Shown here piece by piece: positions 21,775-30,175 of a DNA stretch of 37,541 nucleotides. Position 1 is the first letter of the stretch. Every line of letters starts with the position of its first letter. The notes under the pieces were generated by a model. That model worked only from the letters and a program-made list of their open reading frames with translations. It did no database searches and was not told the DNA's origin. This stretch comes from a virus: positions 1-37,541 of IMG/VR virus record IMGVR_UViG_3300003886_000019. One strand, given 5' to 3'. The position numbers and the translations under genes were made by a program.

Positions 21775-22332
21775 ATGAAAAATGAAATTGAAATTGACAA
21801 GCCAGAAACATTCAAAAAACTAATTGCTAAATGCCTACACGCTAGACACAGACACTTGCTCAACCCGAACCTTCGCGGTGCAGAATCGGTTACTACCATC
21901 ATTGATGATGTAACAACAAGCGTGTGGGTTAAACTTAACAACCAGCGAAGAAAAGGTGTTGAAATTGAATCTTTATCATCCATGATTTATCTTATGGCCC
22001 ACCAATCATTAATCGAACTTCTGATAGTAATTAACGGGAGACGCTATGCGGGAGAAGCTGGGGTTAAGAGTGGGCTTTACGATGAGCTACCCCTCAACTT
22101 TGAGAGCATCGATCCAGTGGATTGTAACGGGCCTGCGACAGTTGAACTCTCACGAGTGCTTGATGAGTTGGACAATCAAGTTGATGGGGATTTACATCTG
22201 AACTCAATATTAAATGAGGGGACTGGAAAAGAGCAGTTCGCCAAACAAGGGATTGGCGAACGCGATGGTTACTTTAGATTAGACAAACTTAGAGTTAGGA
22301 TGAACCGGCTAAGACTTGATGGTGTCATCTAA
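21775..22332 (+). CDS. ECF sigma-like protein, paralogue 3
   Basis: This 185-residue protein is closest to paralogue 2 (most region-4-like residues identical: EQFAKQGIGERDGYFRLDKLRVRMNRLR). Region-2-like residues are LRGAESVTTIIDDVTTSVWVKLNNQRRKGVEIESLSSMIYLMAHQSLIELL. Its last 24 bases overlap, convergently, the end of the Sak4-like gene. The three copies all end in DGVI or NGVI followed by the same untranslated bases, showing duplication of whole units with flanks. Confidence 0.65.
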   Translation: MKNEIEIDKPETFKKLIAKCLHARHRHLLNPNLRGAESVTTIIDDVTTSVWVKLNNQRRKGVEIESLSSMIYLMAHQSLIELLIVINGRRYAGEAGVKSGLYDELPLNFESIDPVDCNGPATVELSRVLDELDNQVDGDLHLNSILNEGTGKEQFAKQGIGERDGYFRLDKLRVRMNRLRLDGVI

Positions 22333-23187
22333 CTTGACTTTTAATTCATCCTTAAGGTTAGTGAGCGCCACAATGTCAGCTTCACTACCCCGATTGCCCA
22401 ACTCTCTAAGGTACCAGGTGTATTTATCTCGCAACTGATCAAGAGATCCAGAGAGTTCCATGTCAACCAAAGCGCTAGCCAGCAGATCATCTGCTGGTGC
22501 CGCTGAAGACAACCAACCCTTTAAACCCTCACCTATCGACTCATCAATGATAAAAGGTTGGCTAGAGAGCACTGACGTTCGATTTTTGGACACCATTGCA
22601 TAATGATCAGGCACTGAGAGATCCAACACAGCAGTGAACTCATACTCAATCCCATCACGTTGCACAGGTGCCATCCCCACCTTTTGCGGTGCCGACTTAC
22701 CTTTGGCGTTCTCGGTAATCACGTATTCATGTTTTGATCTTAAGGTACATATAACATTCAGAGGGGATTGAAGAATTGCCTCCAAAAATGCATTGTGTTT
22801 TGGCGTCACCGATGACCATGCCATGTAAGAGTTACCCTTAAACTTAGTCTTGCTCGCAACATCAACCATTTCAAGACAGCCACCAGATCCATTCCACTCA
22901 TGTGTGATGCTGTCGATGATCAACGTGTCGTACCCACCAGAGACTGTTAATTTTATTGCATCGATGTAGCGTTGTGGCGTGAAAGGTGCAGTCAGTTCCA
23001 ACGTGTCAAAGTCAACCAAATCTGAATAGAGCGAGGCTGAACCTCTCTCCGTGTCGATCACGGCGATGCTTTTGGAACCTAGCCCCTTGGCCATCAAGAG
23101 AGCACTGTACGTCTTACCCGAGCCGCTAGGCCCACTCAATGCAATCCTAAGATGCGATTCTTTACGTTCTGCTTTTTTAAATTTCAT
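22309..23187 (-). CDS. Sak4-like RecA-fold ATPase (AAA_24 type), recombination
   Basis: The 292-residue P-loop protein has Walker A GPSGSGKT (residues 19-26), a motif DTERGSAS near 45, and Walker B YDTLIIDSITHEW (about 86-98). TLRSKHEYVITENAKGK and a C-terminal helical tail follow. This is the phage AAA_24/Sak4 pattern, a RecA-core ATPase that works with SSB in single-strand annealing and replication-linked recombination. It stands last in the leftward replication operon behind primase-helicase and small regulators. Convergent 24-bp overlap with paralogue 3 marks the operon end. A one-mismatch dispersed-motif copy is at 22932. Confidence 0.83.
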   Translation of the reverse strand: MKFKKAERKESHLRIALSGPSGSGKTYSALLMAKGLGSKSIAVIDTERGSASLYSDLVDFDTLELTAPFTPQRYIDAIKLTVSGGYDTLIIDSITHEWNGSGGCLEMVDVASKTKFKGNSYMAWSSVTPKHNAFLEAILQSPLNVICTLRSKHEYVITENAKGKSAPQKVGMAPVQRDGIEYEFTAVLDLSVPDHYAMVSKNRTSVLSSQPFIIDESIGEGLKGWLSSAAPADDLLASALVDMELSGSLDQLRDKYTWYLRELGNRGSEADIVALTNLKDELKVKLDDTIKS

Positions 23188-23188
23188 T

Positions 23189-23476
23189 TTAATTTTCTCT
23201 TATTAGATGGGAAACGCTATTTAACAACTTTCCAATTGCTGTTGGCTCTTCTTGCTTTACCCAGTCACGAAACCCACGGGGATCTTTGTAGCTACTGCGA
23301 GTCAGCAACACCAAACAATCGTCAACGCTAATATATCCCCCCTCAGGATTCGTCCAGTCATAAACAGCGCTGTAAGGGTATATAAAATTAAGTGCGGTCG
23401 CCACAGCAGCTCCATCGTACATCAACCTACCTTTAATCACTTCCGACTCTACAGGTACGCCGTTGAACGTTCTCAT
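23189..23476 (-). CDS. Small Bro-N-like protein, copy 2
   Basis: This 95-residue protein has the opening of a Bro-N/antirepressor domain: FNGVPVESEVIKGRLMYDGAAVATALNFIYPYSAVYDW, then GGYISVDDCLVLLTRS. It is homologous to the next gene upstream (23473-23739) over its length, so the two arose by tandem duplication. It overlaps that gene by an ATGA and stops one base before the Sak4-like start. No C-terminal partner domain is present, which is unusual for Bro-type proteins. A DNA-binding role is inferred. Confidence 0.6.
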   Translation of the reverse strand: MRTFNGVPVESEVIKGRLMYDGAAVATALNFIYPYSAVYDWTNPEGGYISVDDCLVLLTRSSYKDPRGFRDWVKQEEPTAIGKLLNSVSHLIREN

Positions 23477-23739
23477 AGCACATCACCTTTCATGTCAACA
23501 ACGTTATGTTCTTTGAACCCCTTGGCCCAATTGTAAAAGTCAGTGATATTTTCATACTCACTAAAGACCGCCAATATCATACAATCTTCTACGTCGATAT
23601 ATTTACCAGCATTAGGTAAATTGTCTTCAACGGCGCTGTAGGGCCGCACAAACTCAAGTGCGATCGCTATGTCAATCGCATTAAAGAGTGGCTTACCACC
23701 ACTCAACACCGACTCAATCTCCATACCATTAAATATCAT
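23473..23739 (-). CDS. Small Bro-N-like protein, copy 1
   Basis: This 88-residue protein is paralogous to the following gene: MIFNGMEIESVLSGGKPLFNAIDIAIALEFVRPYSAVEDN, then GKYIDVEDCMILAVFSEYENITDFYNWAKG. The pattern of a first strand, G-K-P-L-F-N-A-x-D-I-A-x-A-L and P-Y-x-A-V follows Bro-N domains. Its start overlaps the end of 23729-23935 and its stop overlaps copy 2. Both are solitary domains. Confidence 0.6.
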   Translation of the reverse strand: MIFNGMEIESVLSGGKPLFNAIDIAIALEFVRPYSAVEDNLPNAGKYIDVEDCMILAVFSEYENITDFYNWAKGFKEHNVVDMKGDVL

Positions 23740-23935
23740 CTTTTTCGCTCCTCTGGTGGGATGTTTTCTCGCACTTCACTTCAACATATGCCTCCTTTAG
23801 CGTATCAATCGAAACTACCTCATTTCCCTCAATGCCACATTTTATTTTCATCGCACTTTGATCAGCAACATCCAAGTGCAACCGGCTTATCTTAAAGAAA
23901 TCCTCCACAGTCATAAATCGCTTATCTACAGCCAT
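23729..23935 (-). CDS. Small hypothetical protein in the regulator string
   Basis: This 68-residue protein overlaps both neighbours (10-11 bases each), which indicates tight coupling. FMTVEDFFKISRLHLDVADQSAMKIKCGIEGNEVVSIDTLKEAYVEVKCE has the look of a small helix-turn-helix or Rha-like fragment but cannot be assigned. Its last codons (TSHQRS) are written by a perfect dispersed-motif copy (23748-23761), which is a third translation frame for that sequence. Confidence 0.55.
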   Translation of the reverse strand: MAVDKRFMTVEDFFKISRLHLDVADQSAMKIKCGIEGNEVVSIDTLKEAYVEVKCEKTSHQRSEKDDI

Positions 23936-24396
23936 ATTTGTTCAATCACCTTCATTTTTGTTTTTGTGTTGTACCCCAACAGCAGACACAATGCCTGTTG
24001 CCCATCCAACCGATAAAAGCTATTGGGTTCTTTGCGCCTGCGATTCTCATCTTGGTGTGGTAATAACTCTATCCCATCCCATGAGCCCAATAGCCGTGCC
24101 ATAGCTTCCACATCGCGGAAAAGGCTGTAGTGTTCCTTGCCGGTTATCTGTGCAAGCTTATGAGTCGTTATTGTGTACCCAGGTGACGTTGCTTCGCTCA
24201 AAAATCGTTTAATGATAGTGATTCGAATGCTCGGCTGGTGAGTACACATCACCACCAACGCTAACTTCATGTCCGGCTCATAAACCAACGGGACGTCCAA
24301 TCGTTTGCAAATTTTTCGAATTAATGCGCGAACTTCAGCTATACTTTTTCCTGTTTCATAGGAGATCTGTCTTGTTGTCATTGCTTTACGTTTCAT
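23926..24396 (-). CDS. Rha-like regulator with N-terminal HTH
   Basis: In this 156-residue protein, residues 5-45 form a helix-turn-helix (TTRQISYETGKSIAEVRALIRKICKRL). Residues about 75-156 follow the Rha pattern (TTHKLAQITGKEHYSLFRDVEAM ... NSFYRLDGQQALCLLLGYNTKTKMKVIEQIW). It overlaps the end of the primase-helicase gene (stop/start overlap at 24393-24396), so it should be co-translated with it. An early regulator role is likely from the family. Confidence 0.7.
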   Translation of the reverse strand: MKRKAMTTRQISYETGKSIAEVRALIRKICKRLDVPLVYEPDMKLALVVMCTHQPSIRITIIKRFLSEATSPGYTITTHKLAQITGKEHYSLFRDVEAMARLLGSWDGIELLPHQDENRRRKEPNSFYRLDGQQALCLLLGYNTKTKMKVIEQIWL

Positions 24397-26639
24397 TCAA
24401 ATACACCATCCTCAAATTCAGTTGATTTTAATTTTAAGTCAGCCCAATAAGTTCCGCGATTCGGCTCTCTTTTTTCTATTGTTGCGAACCCCAATGCCCG
24501 AATGTCTCGGTTGAAGTTCCTGAACCCCTTCGCACTCGTGTTCACTCCCTCCGTGTTGTAGACGGTAATGTAGCGGGTATACGCTCTATGTAGCTCTCGT
24601 ATCTCAACAAACCCACCTTTTGTCTTGCTTAATCGGTCTTCAACAAACGCAAACACAGGATTTCCTTCAGATAACCACGCCTTAGCAGCATCCAATGAGC
24701 GTTTTGGCGTCTGAAACCGATGTTTTCTTGAGACCAAATCAGCATGTGCCCCAAGCACTTTAGCCATGATCCCACTCATCTCCGCGTCTGATCCCGTGAT
24801 TCGACTTCCCAACAGAGGATCGCACTCATCGCCACTGAATGTTTTGGTGAATGGGATAGCCTGGACTCGTCTGCGGAGCGCGTTGGACATGTCGTTAAGT
24901 TTTGGAAACTCGTTGCAGCACATGAATAACGTCAGATTGCTAACAAAATTGAATGGTGTTTTATTCTTTGGGTTAGCTAACATCCTGAATGCGCCGCTAT
25001 ACTTCTTAATGGCATCATCATAAAGCTTCGCGGTCACGCTCAAATCCTCAACTAGCATCAACCGTTTTCCCACCAGAGTCGCTTCAAAGTGGGTATCCAC
25101 ACTCGCGGAGTTTGTGTGAAGCCCCGCTGCTCTACCATTGGTGCTCACAGAGAGATCCCCACTCAACTTTTCCAAAATCCTAATCAGCAAAGACTTGCCG
25201 TTGGATCCTCCACCGTGCAGCAACACCACCAACTCTAAGGGTTTGATGTGTTGCAGACTGTACCCGACCAATTCTAGGAAAAACTGCACCATCGCATCAT
25301 CACGCAAAATTTCCTTCACCGTTTTGTCAAATAACTTGCACGATGATTTTGGTATGTAATTAAAGTTCAACTTCATCGTGCAGTAATTTGACGGGTTAAA
25401 ACTAGGTTCAAAATGCCATTTTCGTCTGCCATCCGGTGCCCTGATGATCGTTCCGTTTTCGAATGTTATGGCATAGGGATTGGTCGCCTCTTGAATGATG
25501 CTGCTGATCACAATCGACTCATCGGCCTTAATTAGCGCCAAAATCGTCTTGATTGCAGTGGCCGTGCTGACAAATTTATGAGAATAATCCCGCAGATTCA
25601 CCATTATCCTTGACTTAAGATAGTTTTCAGAAATGGGCATCCAAATCTTATCGAAATGGTACAAAGAATCAGAACTGTCAAGGGCTAATTTTTCATTGGT
25701 CATCACAAATTCAGCAGCCTCAACATATTTATCAGAGGAATTCAACCCTGAATCGATCAGTTCCTGGATCATCTCTGTCGGAGGTGTTGTGATCGGCAAA
25801 GGTGCCACTGGGACCACCTCTTGCTGTGCTGATGGCTTTTGATCATCACTCCATTTGATGACAGAGTTGCGCTTTTCTTCCTCTGGTGGGATAGCTGCAA
25901 TCAATGTTCGATGCGTTGCTTGGTTCACATTTTCACCTCCTTTTAGCGAGTCCCATTTCGATCTCACCGTTTGCATTGACGATCCTTTACCTTTGAATCC
26001 ACCGCGCTGGCACCACTCAAAGAACTTTTCAAACCCATTGTCGGATCCGTTGCAAGTATGATGAGTCGCTGCCATGATTTTGAACCAACCATTATAGTCT
26101 TTGGCGTAATCTTTAACATCAATTAAGTTTAGATATATTTCAACACGGTCTGTCGTCACCTTGTCATGCGCCGCAGCAGGTGCCCTAACTTCACGCAAAA
26201 TACTTTTGTGGAACGCGCTCCCAGCAGAGATGAGAAACGGCTCACGGCCTTCACCTACGTACTTATACCTGAAGCCCATTGGCGTCACCGATCCTTCAGC
26301 AACAACATATTTACCCTCCTTAACATAGTCAACATTGTCACGGCTAGATATCAACGCTGTCTTTTCAATACCATCCCCTAACTCACAATAAATGTGGTAT
26401 CCCCGTTTCGTTTTCACAACACCATGAGAGTTTGCTAACATTTGTATTGACAGGCCAACACCTAATTTGTCAAGGATATCAGTTGTCATTTCAACCCTAT
26501 CGATATCAATAACAAACTCTCTGTCTTTTAATAACCATCCAACCATCATGACATTGGAGAAGTCAAAATTAACATAACTAATCGTTTGCCATTCCTTATC
26601 TCTAGGTAACTTACCCTTTAACGGGATATAATTTCTCAT
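24393..26639 (-). CDS. D5-type primase-helicase
   Basis: This 748-residue replication protein has three parts. The N-terminal 240 residues resemble a primase-polymerase: WLLKDREFVIDIDRV (41-49) and KTKRGYHIYCELG, followed by a PriCT-2-like stretch (NGWFKIMAATHHTCNGSDNGFEKFFEWCQRGGF ... SKWDSLK). The middle and C-terminal parts are a D5/SF3 helicase: Walker A GGGSNGKS (476-483), Walker B LMLVED (527-532), motif C TLFMCCNEFP (570-579) and arginines RRR (589-591). AAGGA precedes the ATG. It leads the leftward replication operon and would serve the family B polymerase on the other strand. Copies of the dispersed motif lie at 24807, 25068 and 25881, and a weaker one at 26219. Confidence 0.9.
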   Translation of the reverse strand: MRNYIPLKGKLPRDKEWQTISYVNFDFSNVMMVGWLLKDREFVIDIDRVEMTTDILDKLGVGLSIQMLANSHGVVKTKRGYHIYCELGDGIEKTALISSRDNVDYVKEGKYVVAEGSVTPMGFRYKYVGEGREPFLISAGSAFHKSILREVRAPAAAHDKVTTDRVEIYLNLIDVKDYAKDYNGWFKIMAATHHTCNGSDNGFEKFFEWCQRGGFKGKGSSMQTVRSKWDSLKGGENVNQATHRTLIAAIPPEEEKRNSVIKWSDDQKPSAQQEVVPVAPLPITTPPTEMIQELIDSGLNSSDKYVEAAEFVMTNEKLALDSSDSLYHFDKIWMPISENYLKSRIMVNLRDYSHKFVSTATAIKTILALIKADESIVISSIIQEATNPYAITFENGTIIRAPDGRRKWHFEPSFNPSNYCTMKLNFNYIPKSSCKLFDKTVKEILRDDAMVQFFLELVGYSLQHIKPLELVVLLHGGGSNGKSLLIRILEKLSGDLSVSTNGRAAGLHTNSASVDTHFEATLVGKRLMLVEDLSVTAKLYDDAIKKYSGAFRMLANPKNKTPFNFVSNLTLFMCCNEFPKLNDMSNALRRRVQAIPFTKTFSGDECDPLLGSRITGSDAEMSGIMAKVLGAHADLVSRKHRFQTPKRSLDAAKAWLSEGNPVFAFVEDRLSKTKGGFVEIRELHRAYTRYITVYNTEGVNTSAKGFRNFNRDIRALGFATIEKREPNRGTYWADLKLKSTEFEDGVFE

Positions 26640-26705
26640 TTCATGTATCCTTCAGTTTGTTTGAATATACTAGCATTTCACTCAACAACAGGACTAGACT
26701 AAATT

Positions 26706-26855
26706 ATGAAACTTTACATATTCTTAATCGCACTGATCACTATCACAGCCGCTTGCACTTCACCATCAGCACCTGTGAAGTCCATCGAACTCTTCGTCGC
26801 TGAACCGATGGGAGCTAGTAGCGTTACAATTCAACCACCAATGGGGGTTCGTTAA
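26706..26855 (+). CDS. 49-residue lipoprotein
   Basis: This short frame begins MKLYIFLIALITITAAC, a typical lipoprotein signal peptide with lipobox TAAC (acylated Cys at 17), followed by a Ser/Pro/Val-rich mature tail ending MGVR. The mature protein of about 33 residues is comparable to Rz1-type outer spanin subunits or phage exclusion lipoproteins, but no specific family is claimed. It is the first gene of the rightward replication operon and stops 6 bases before the DUF2800-type gene. AGGA is 12 bases upstream, which is weak. Confidence 0.65.
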   Translation: MKLYIFLIALITITAACTSPSAPVKSIELFVAEPMGASSVTIQPPMGVR

Positions 26856-26861
26856 TATACC

Positions 26862-27968
26862 ATGGCACACTCTTTATTATCACCAAGCAGCTCAAAACGT
26901 TGGATGATATGCACAGCATCCGTTATGGCAACCAAAGATCTACCTAACCCAAGTAGCCCTTTTGCTGAAGAGGGCACCTTTGCCCATGAAGTTCATGAGA
27001 AAATCTTAATGGGGATGACGATCGACGGGCTTGATCTCCCACCAGGGATGTTGGATGCGGTGACTGTGTCGACAAACTACATTCATTCGCTCGTATCTGT
27101 CAACCATCCTGTTGATCTTCTAATTGAAGAGTACTTACCCTTAGTATCATTAGGGGTTGAGGGGCTTGAGGGAGGGACGGCGGATGTGGTCGTTGTGAAT
27201 TACAACGCTACTGATCGAAATGTCATCACTTCAGTTGAGGTAGTTGATTACAAGCATGGCCGAGGGTTAGTTGAGATTGAAGATTGTGGCCAATTGATGT
27301 TATATGCCATTGGTGTGTCGCTGAAGTTCAATTTAGCCGACACAGTCCCCATCCGAATGACCATTGCGCAACCCCGCGCGTTTCATCCCGACGGGTTGAT
27401 AAGAAGCGATACCCTTCTGGTGGGAGAGCTTAAGGGATGGCTATACAGTGAGGTGATACCAAAAGCGAGAGAGGCATTTAGCGACAGCCCAACATTCATC
27501 ACGAGCATTGACGGTTGCCGTTGGTGTTTGATGAATGGCAAGTGTCCGGCGCAAGTGGATCAAACATTGAAGGTGATGGCAAACGTTGCCCCATTTGTCG
27601 TCCCACCGACCGGTGCTGATGAGTTGTTGGCAAACCTACCATTCATTAAAACGTTCATTAAAACGTTTGAGAGTGGCGTGCATGATGAGGTTTTGAATGG
27701 TTCTAAAGATTACCCCTTGCTTAAGATTGTCGTTAAGAAAAAGAATCGCAAACTAAAATCCGATGCGGGATCCATACTGGCAAAAGAGTACCCTGATTTA
27801 GTCAATGACATGTTCGTTCGGGCAACATTGAAATCGGCATCGCAGTTGGAGAAAATTGCATCAATTGATAATAATCTCTTAAGGGATTTGCTTGACACTT
27901 CAGAGGTTGACGAACTTTGTGTCGTTGCTTTAGATGATAAAAGAAATGAGGTGGTGCCTGATGAGTGA
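26862..27968 (+). CDS. DUF2800-type PD-(D/E)XK nuclease
   Basis: This 368-residue protein opens with AHSLLSPSSSKRWMICTASV and EEGTFAHEVHEKIL. These are followed by the nuclease core GGTADVVVV (about 104-112), EVVDYKHGRG (126-135; D...ExK pattern) and QLMLYA (144-149). A C-terminal CRWCLMNGKC cluster (219-228) may hold an iron-sulfur cluster or zinc, as in Cas4/AddB-type nucleases. In other phages DUF2800 genes stand in replication/recombination blocks, as here just before a DNA polymerase. Its last bases overlap the polymerase ATG. Confidence 0.83.
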   Translation: MAHSLLSPSSSKRWMICTASVMATKDLPNPSSPFAEEGTFAHEVHEKILMGMTIDGLDLPPGMLDAVTVSTNYIHSLVSVNHPVDLLIEEYLPLVSLGVEGLEGGTADVVVVNYNATDRNVITSVEVVDYKHGRGLVEIEDCGQLMLYAIGVSLKFNLADTVPIRMTIAQPRAFHPDGLIRSDTLLVGELKGWLYSEVIPKAREAFSDSPTFITSIDGCRWCLMNGKCPAQVDQTLKVMANVAPFVVPPTGADELLANLPFIKTFIKTFESGVHDEVLNGSKDYPLLKIVVKKKNRKLKSDAGSILAKEYPDLVNDMFVRATLKSASQLEKIASIDNNLLRDLLDTSEVDELCVVALDDKRNEVVPDE

Positions 27969-29730
27969 TATTGTTGTTTTTGATGTTGAGATTTACAAGA
28001 ACTATTTCCTACTGAAAATGAAGGAAGTTAGTAGTCAAAAGATAGTCGGGTTTGAAATGTTCAATGAGTCTCGGTTAAGTGAGCGAGACAAAGGTCAGAT
28101 TGTAGCGACCATCAACAAGTACACTATGGTCAGCTTCAATGGGATTAACTTCGATCAACCGATCATATCAGCGGCGTTAGGTGGTTGGCCTGTTGGTGAG
28201 ATAAAGGAACTCTGCGATGCAATCATTGAGCAAAGACTGCAACCATGGATGCTGAAGAAGATGTACGGGCTTGATATCATACCGATGCCGAGTCATATCG
28301 ATCTGATTGAGGTCGCACCGCTGAAGGGTTCTCTGAAGCTTTACGGGGCAAGGATAGGTGGGATCAAGTTACAGGACTTACCGATCCCACCAGATAAGTT
28401 CATAAGTGAAGATGATCGTAAGGTATTGTGGGACTATTGTGACAATGATCTGGCCATCACTGAATTGTTGTTCAACAAACTCGAACCTCAAGTGAAGTTG
28501 CGATTGGAAATGGGATATAAGTATGTGTCAAAATCAGACGCACAAATTGCAGAGACATACTTGAAAGAGAAATTGAACATTCTCTACAGAGCGCCGAACA
28601 CTATCCCTGAATCAATTCGATATGTCCCACCAGAGAACATTAAGTTTGAGGGCTGCGATACCGGCGAGTTGTTAGATTTTTACCGATTGCACACATTCAC
28701 GATTAATGAAGACACGGGGCATCCCGATGTGGTGAGCGATATCCCTGAACTTCGCATTGGTGACACGAGATACAAACTCGGCTTAGGTGGTATCCACTCC
28801 AAGGACAAGTCATGTGAGCATTTAGTTGGCGATGGGATTTTAATGGAAAAGGATGTCGCCGCGTACTACCCTAGAATCATTCTAAATAATGAATTGTTTC
28901 CACCACAATTGGGGCAAGCATTTCTAACCGCATATGAGGAAATTGTAAATAGAAGATTGCATGCAAAAAAGACTGGCGATAGTGTCACAAATAACTCATT
29001 GAAAATTGTGATAAATGGCCTATTCGGTAAGTTTGGTTCGATGTACGCAATGGTTTACTCACCAAAGCTTCTCTTGCAAACCACCATCACAGGTCAGCTA
29101 TCGCTATTAATGTTGATCGAACGCCTTGAACTAAGGGGTATCCGCGTTGTAAGTGCCAACACGGATGGCGTCTTGATAAAGACAACCAAAGATATGCAAT
29201 GTGAAATAGATAACATTTGTGAGCAATGGATGAAGGACACCGATTATGTTCTTGAAGATACAAATTACGTGCGAGTTAATTTTCAGAACGTGAACAATTA
29301 CGTCGGCATCACCGCCGATGGTAAGATTAAAGGTAAGTCAGCCTACGCCGACCGAAAAGGAGAAGAACTCAAATCAAATCCAAAATGCGATGTGGTCACC
29401 AGTGCCGTTCATAATTACCTAAAATCAAACATCCCCATTGAGCATACAATTCGAGAGTGCAACAATGTGCCTGACTTTTTGGCGGTTCGAACAGTCAACG
29501 GTGGTGCAGAAAAAGATGGCGAATACTTAGGAAAAGTGGTTAGATGGTATTACAGCGGGAGTGATACCGCGATACATTACGTGAAGAATGGCAACAAAGT
29601 CCCGAAGAGCGACGGGGCAACGCCATTGATGGATTTAACAGGCGCTACGGTGGAAAACATGGACATAAATTACAGTTGGTATATCAATGAAGCAGAGAGA
29701 AATTTGAAGCGATTGGGCGTGGCTACATAA
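27961..29730 (+). CDS. Family B DNA polymerase with 3'-5' exonuclease
   Basis: The 589-residue replicative polymerase starts at the ATG at 27961 behind AGGTGG and overlaps the previous stop. Exo I: VVFDVEIYKNYF (DVE at 8-10). Exo II: VSFNGINFDQP (58-67). Exo III: YCDNDLAITE (159-168). Polymerase motif A: DVAAYYPRIIL (298-308). Motif B: NNSLKIVINGLFGKFG (344-359). Motif C: SANTDGVLI (398-406), in which the usual YxDTDS reads NTDG, keeping the second Asp. The length is that of the short phage B-type enzymes (DNA_pol_B_2 group); with a D5 primase-helicase present, protein priming is not required. Dispersed-motif copies lie at 28385 and 28625. Confidence 0.92.
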   Translation: MSDIVVFDVEIYKNYFLLKMKEVSSQKIVGFEMFNESRLSERDKGQIVATINKYTMVSFNGINFDQPIISAALGGWPVGEIKELCDAIIEQRLQPWMLKKMYGLDIIPMPSHIDLIEVAPLKGSLKLYGARIGGIKLQDLPIPPDKFISEDDRKVLWDYCDNDLAITELLFNKLEPQVKLRLEMGYKYVSKSDAQIAETYLKEKLNILYRAPNTIPESIRYVPPENIKFEGCDTGELLDFYRLHTFTINEDTGHPDVVSDIPELRIGDTRYKLGLGGIHSKDKSCEHLVGDGILMEKDVAAYYPRIILNNELFPPQLGQAFLTAYEEIVNRRLHAKKTGDSVTNNSLKIVINGLFGKFGSMYAMVYSPKLLLQTTITGQLSLLMLIERLELRGIRVVSANTDGVLIKTTKDMQCEIDNICEQWMKDTDYVLEDTNYVRVNFQNVNNYVGITADGKIKGKSAYADRKGEELKSNPKCDVVTSAVHNYLKSNIPIEHTIRECNNVPDFLAVRTVNGGAEKDGEYLGKVVRWYYSGSDTAIHYVKNGNKVPKSDGATPLMDLTGATVENMDINYSWYINEAERNLKRLGVAT

Positions 29731-29731
29731 C

Positions 29732-30175
29732 ATGCGCTCCCAACAGAGGGTTGCCCCATCGCAGTTAGCATACTTTTGGGCACTGGCCGAGACCATTTTA
29801 GTTGGTGGTGCCGTTGAGGAACGACCGATCGAGCGCTTTGTCTTGGCTATCAGGGAGGGCACTCGAATGACTGACCAACTGATCGCCGTGTTGATGATAA
29901 GCCGTGACAGAATCGGTCTTGCCGAGCTGTTCTGCGTTGACAACCTTCTGGTGGGAAAACGCTTGTTGAGTCGCAGGAGTATAAGTATAGCTTCAGCATT
30001 CTATGGCACCATTAAACCTACACCACAGCAATGTTACGATGTAATCACATATTTGAACAAAGGAGGTGCGCCGAACCATAGAGACTTTTCCTTGAGCACC
30101 ACGGCGGTGATTGAGAAGGTTGATTTTGATTTAATTATAAAAGAGAGAAAAAATGTTAATACAGCTATGCGGTAG
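29732..30175 (+). CDS. Hypothetical protein in the replication operon
   Basis: This 147-residue protein starts one base after the polymerase stop. It is a helical, basic protein (LAYFWALAETILVGGAVEERPIERFVLAIREGTRMTDQLIAVLMISRDRIGLAELFCVDNLLVGKRLLSRRSISIASAFYG ... ITYLNKGG). No known domain. It overlaps the dNMP kinase start by 23 bases. The dispersed motif occurs twice in it (29738 in AAC form, 29946 with one mismatch), in opposite orientations. Confidence 0.65.
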   Translation: MRSQQRVAPSQLAYFWALAETILVGGAVEERPIERFVLAIREGTRMTDQLIAVLMISRDRIGLAELFCVDNLLVGKRLLSRRSISIASAFYGTIKPTPQQCYDVITYLNKGGAPNHRDFSLSTTAVIEKVDFDLIIKERKNVNTAMR

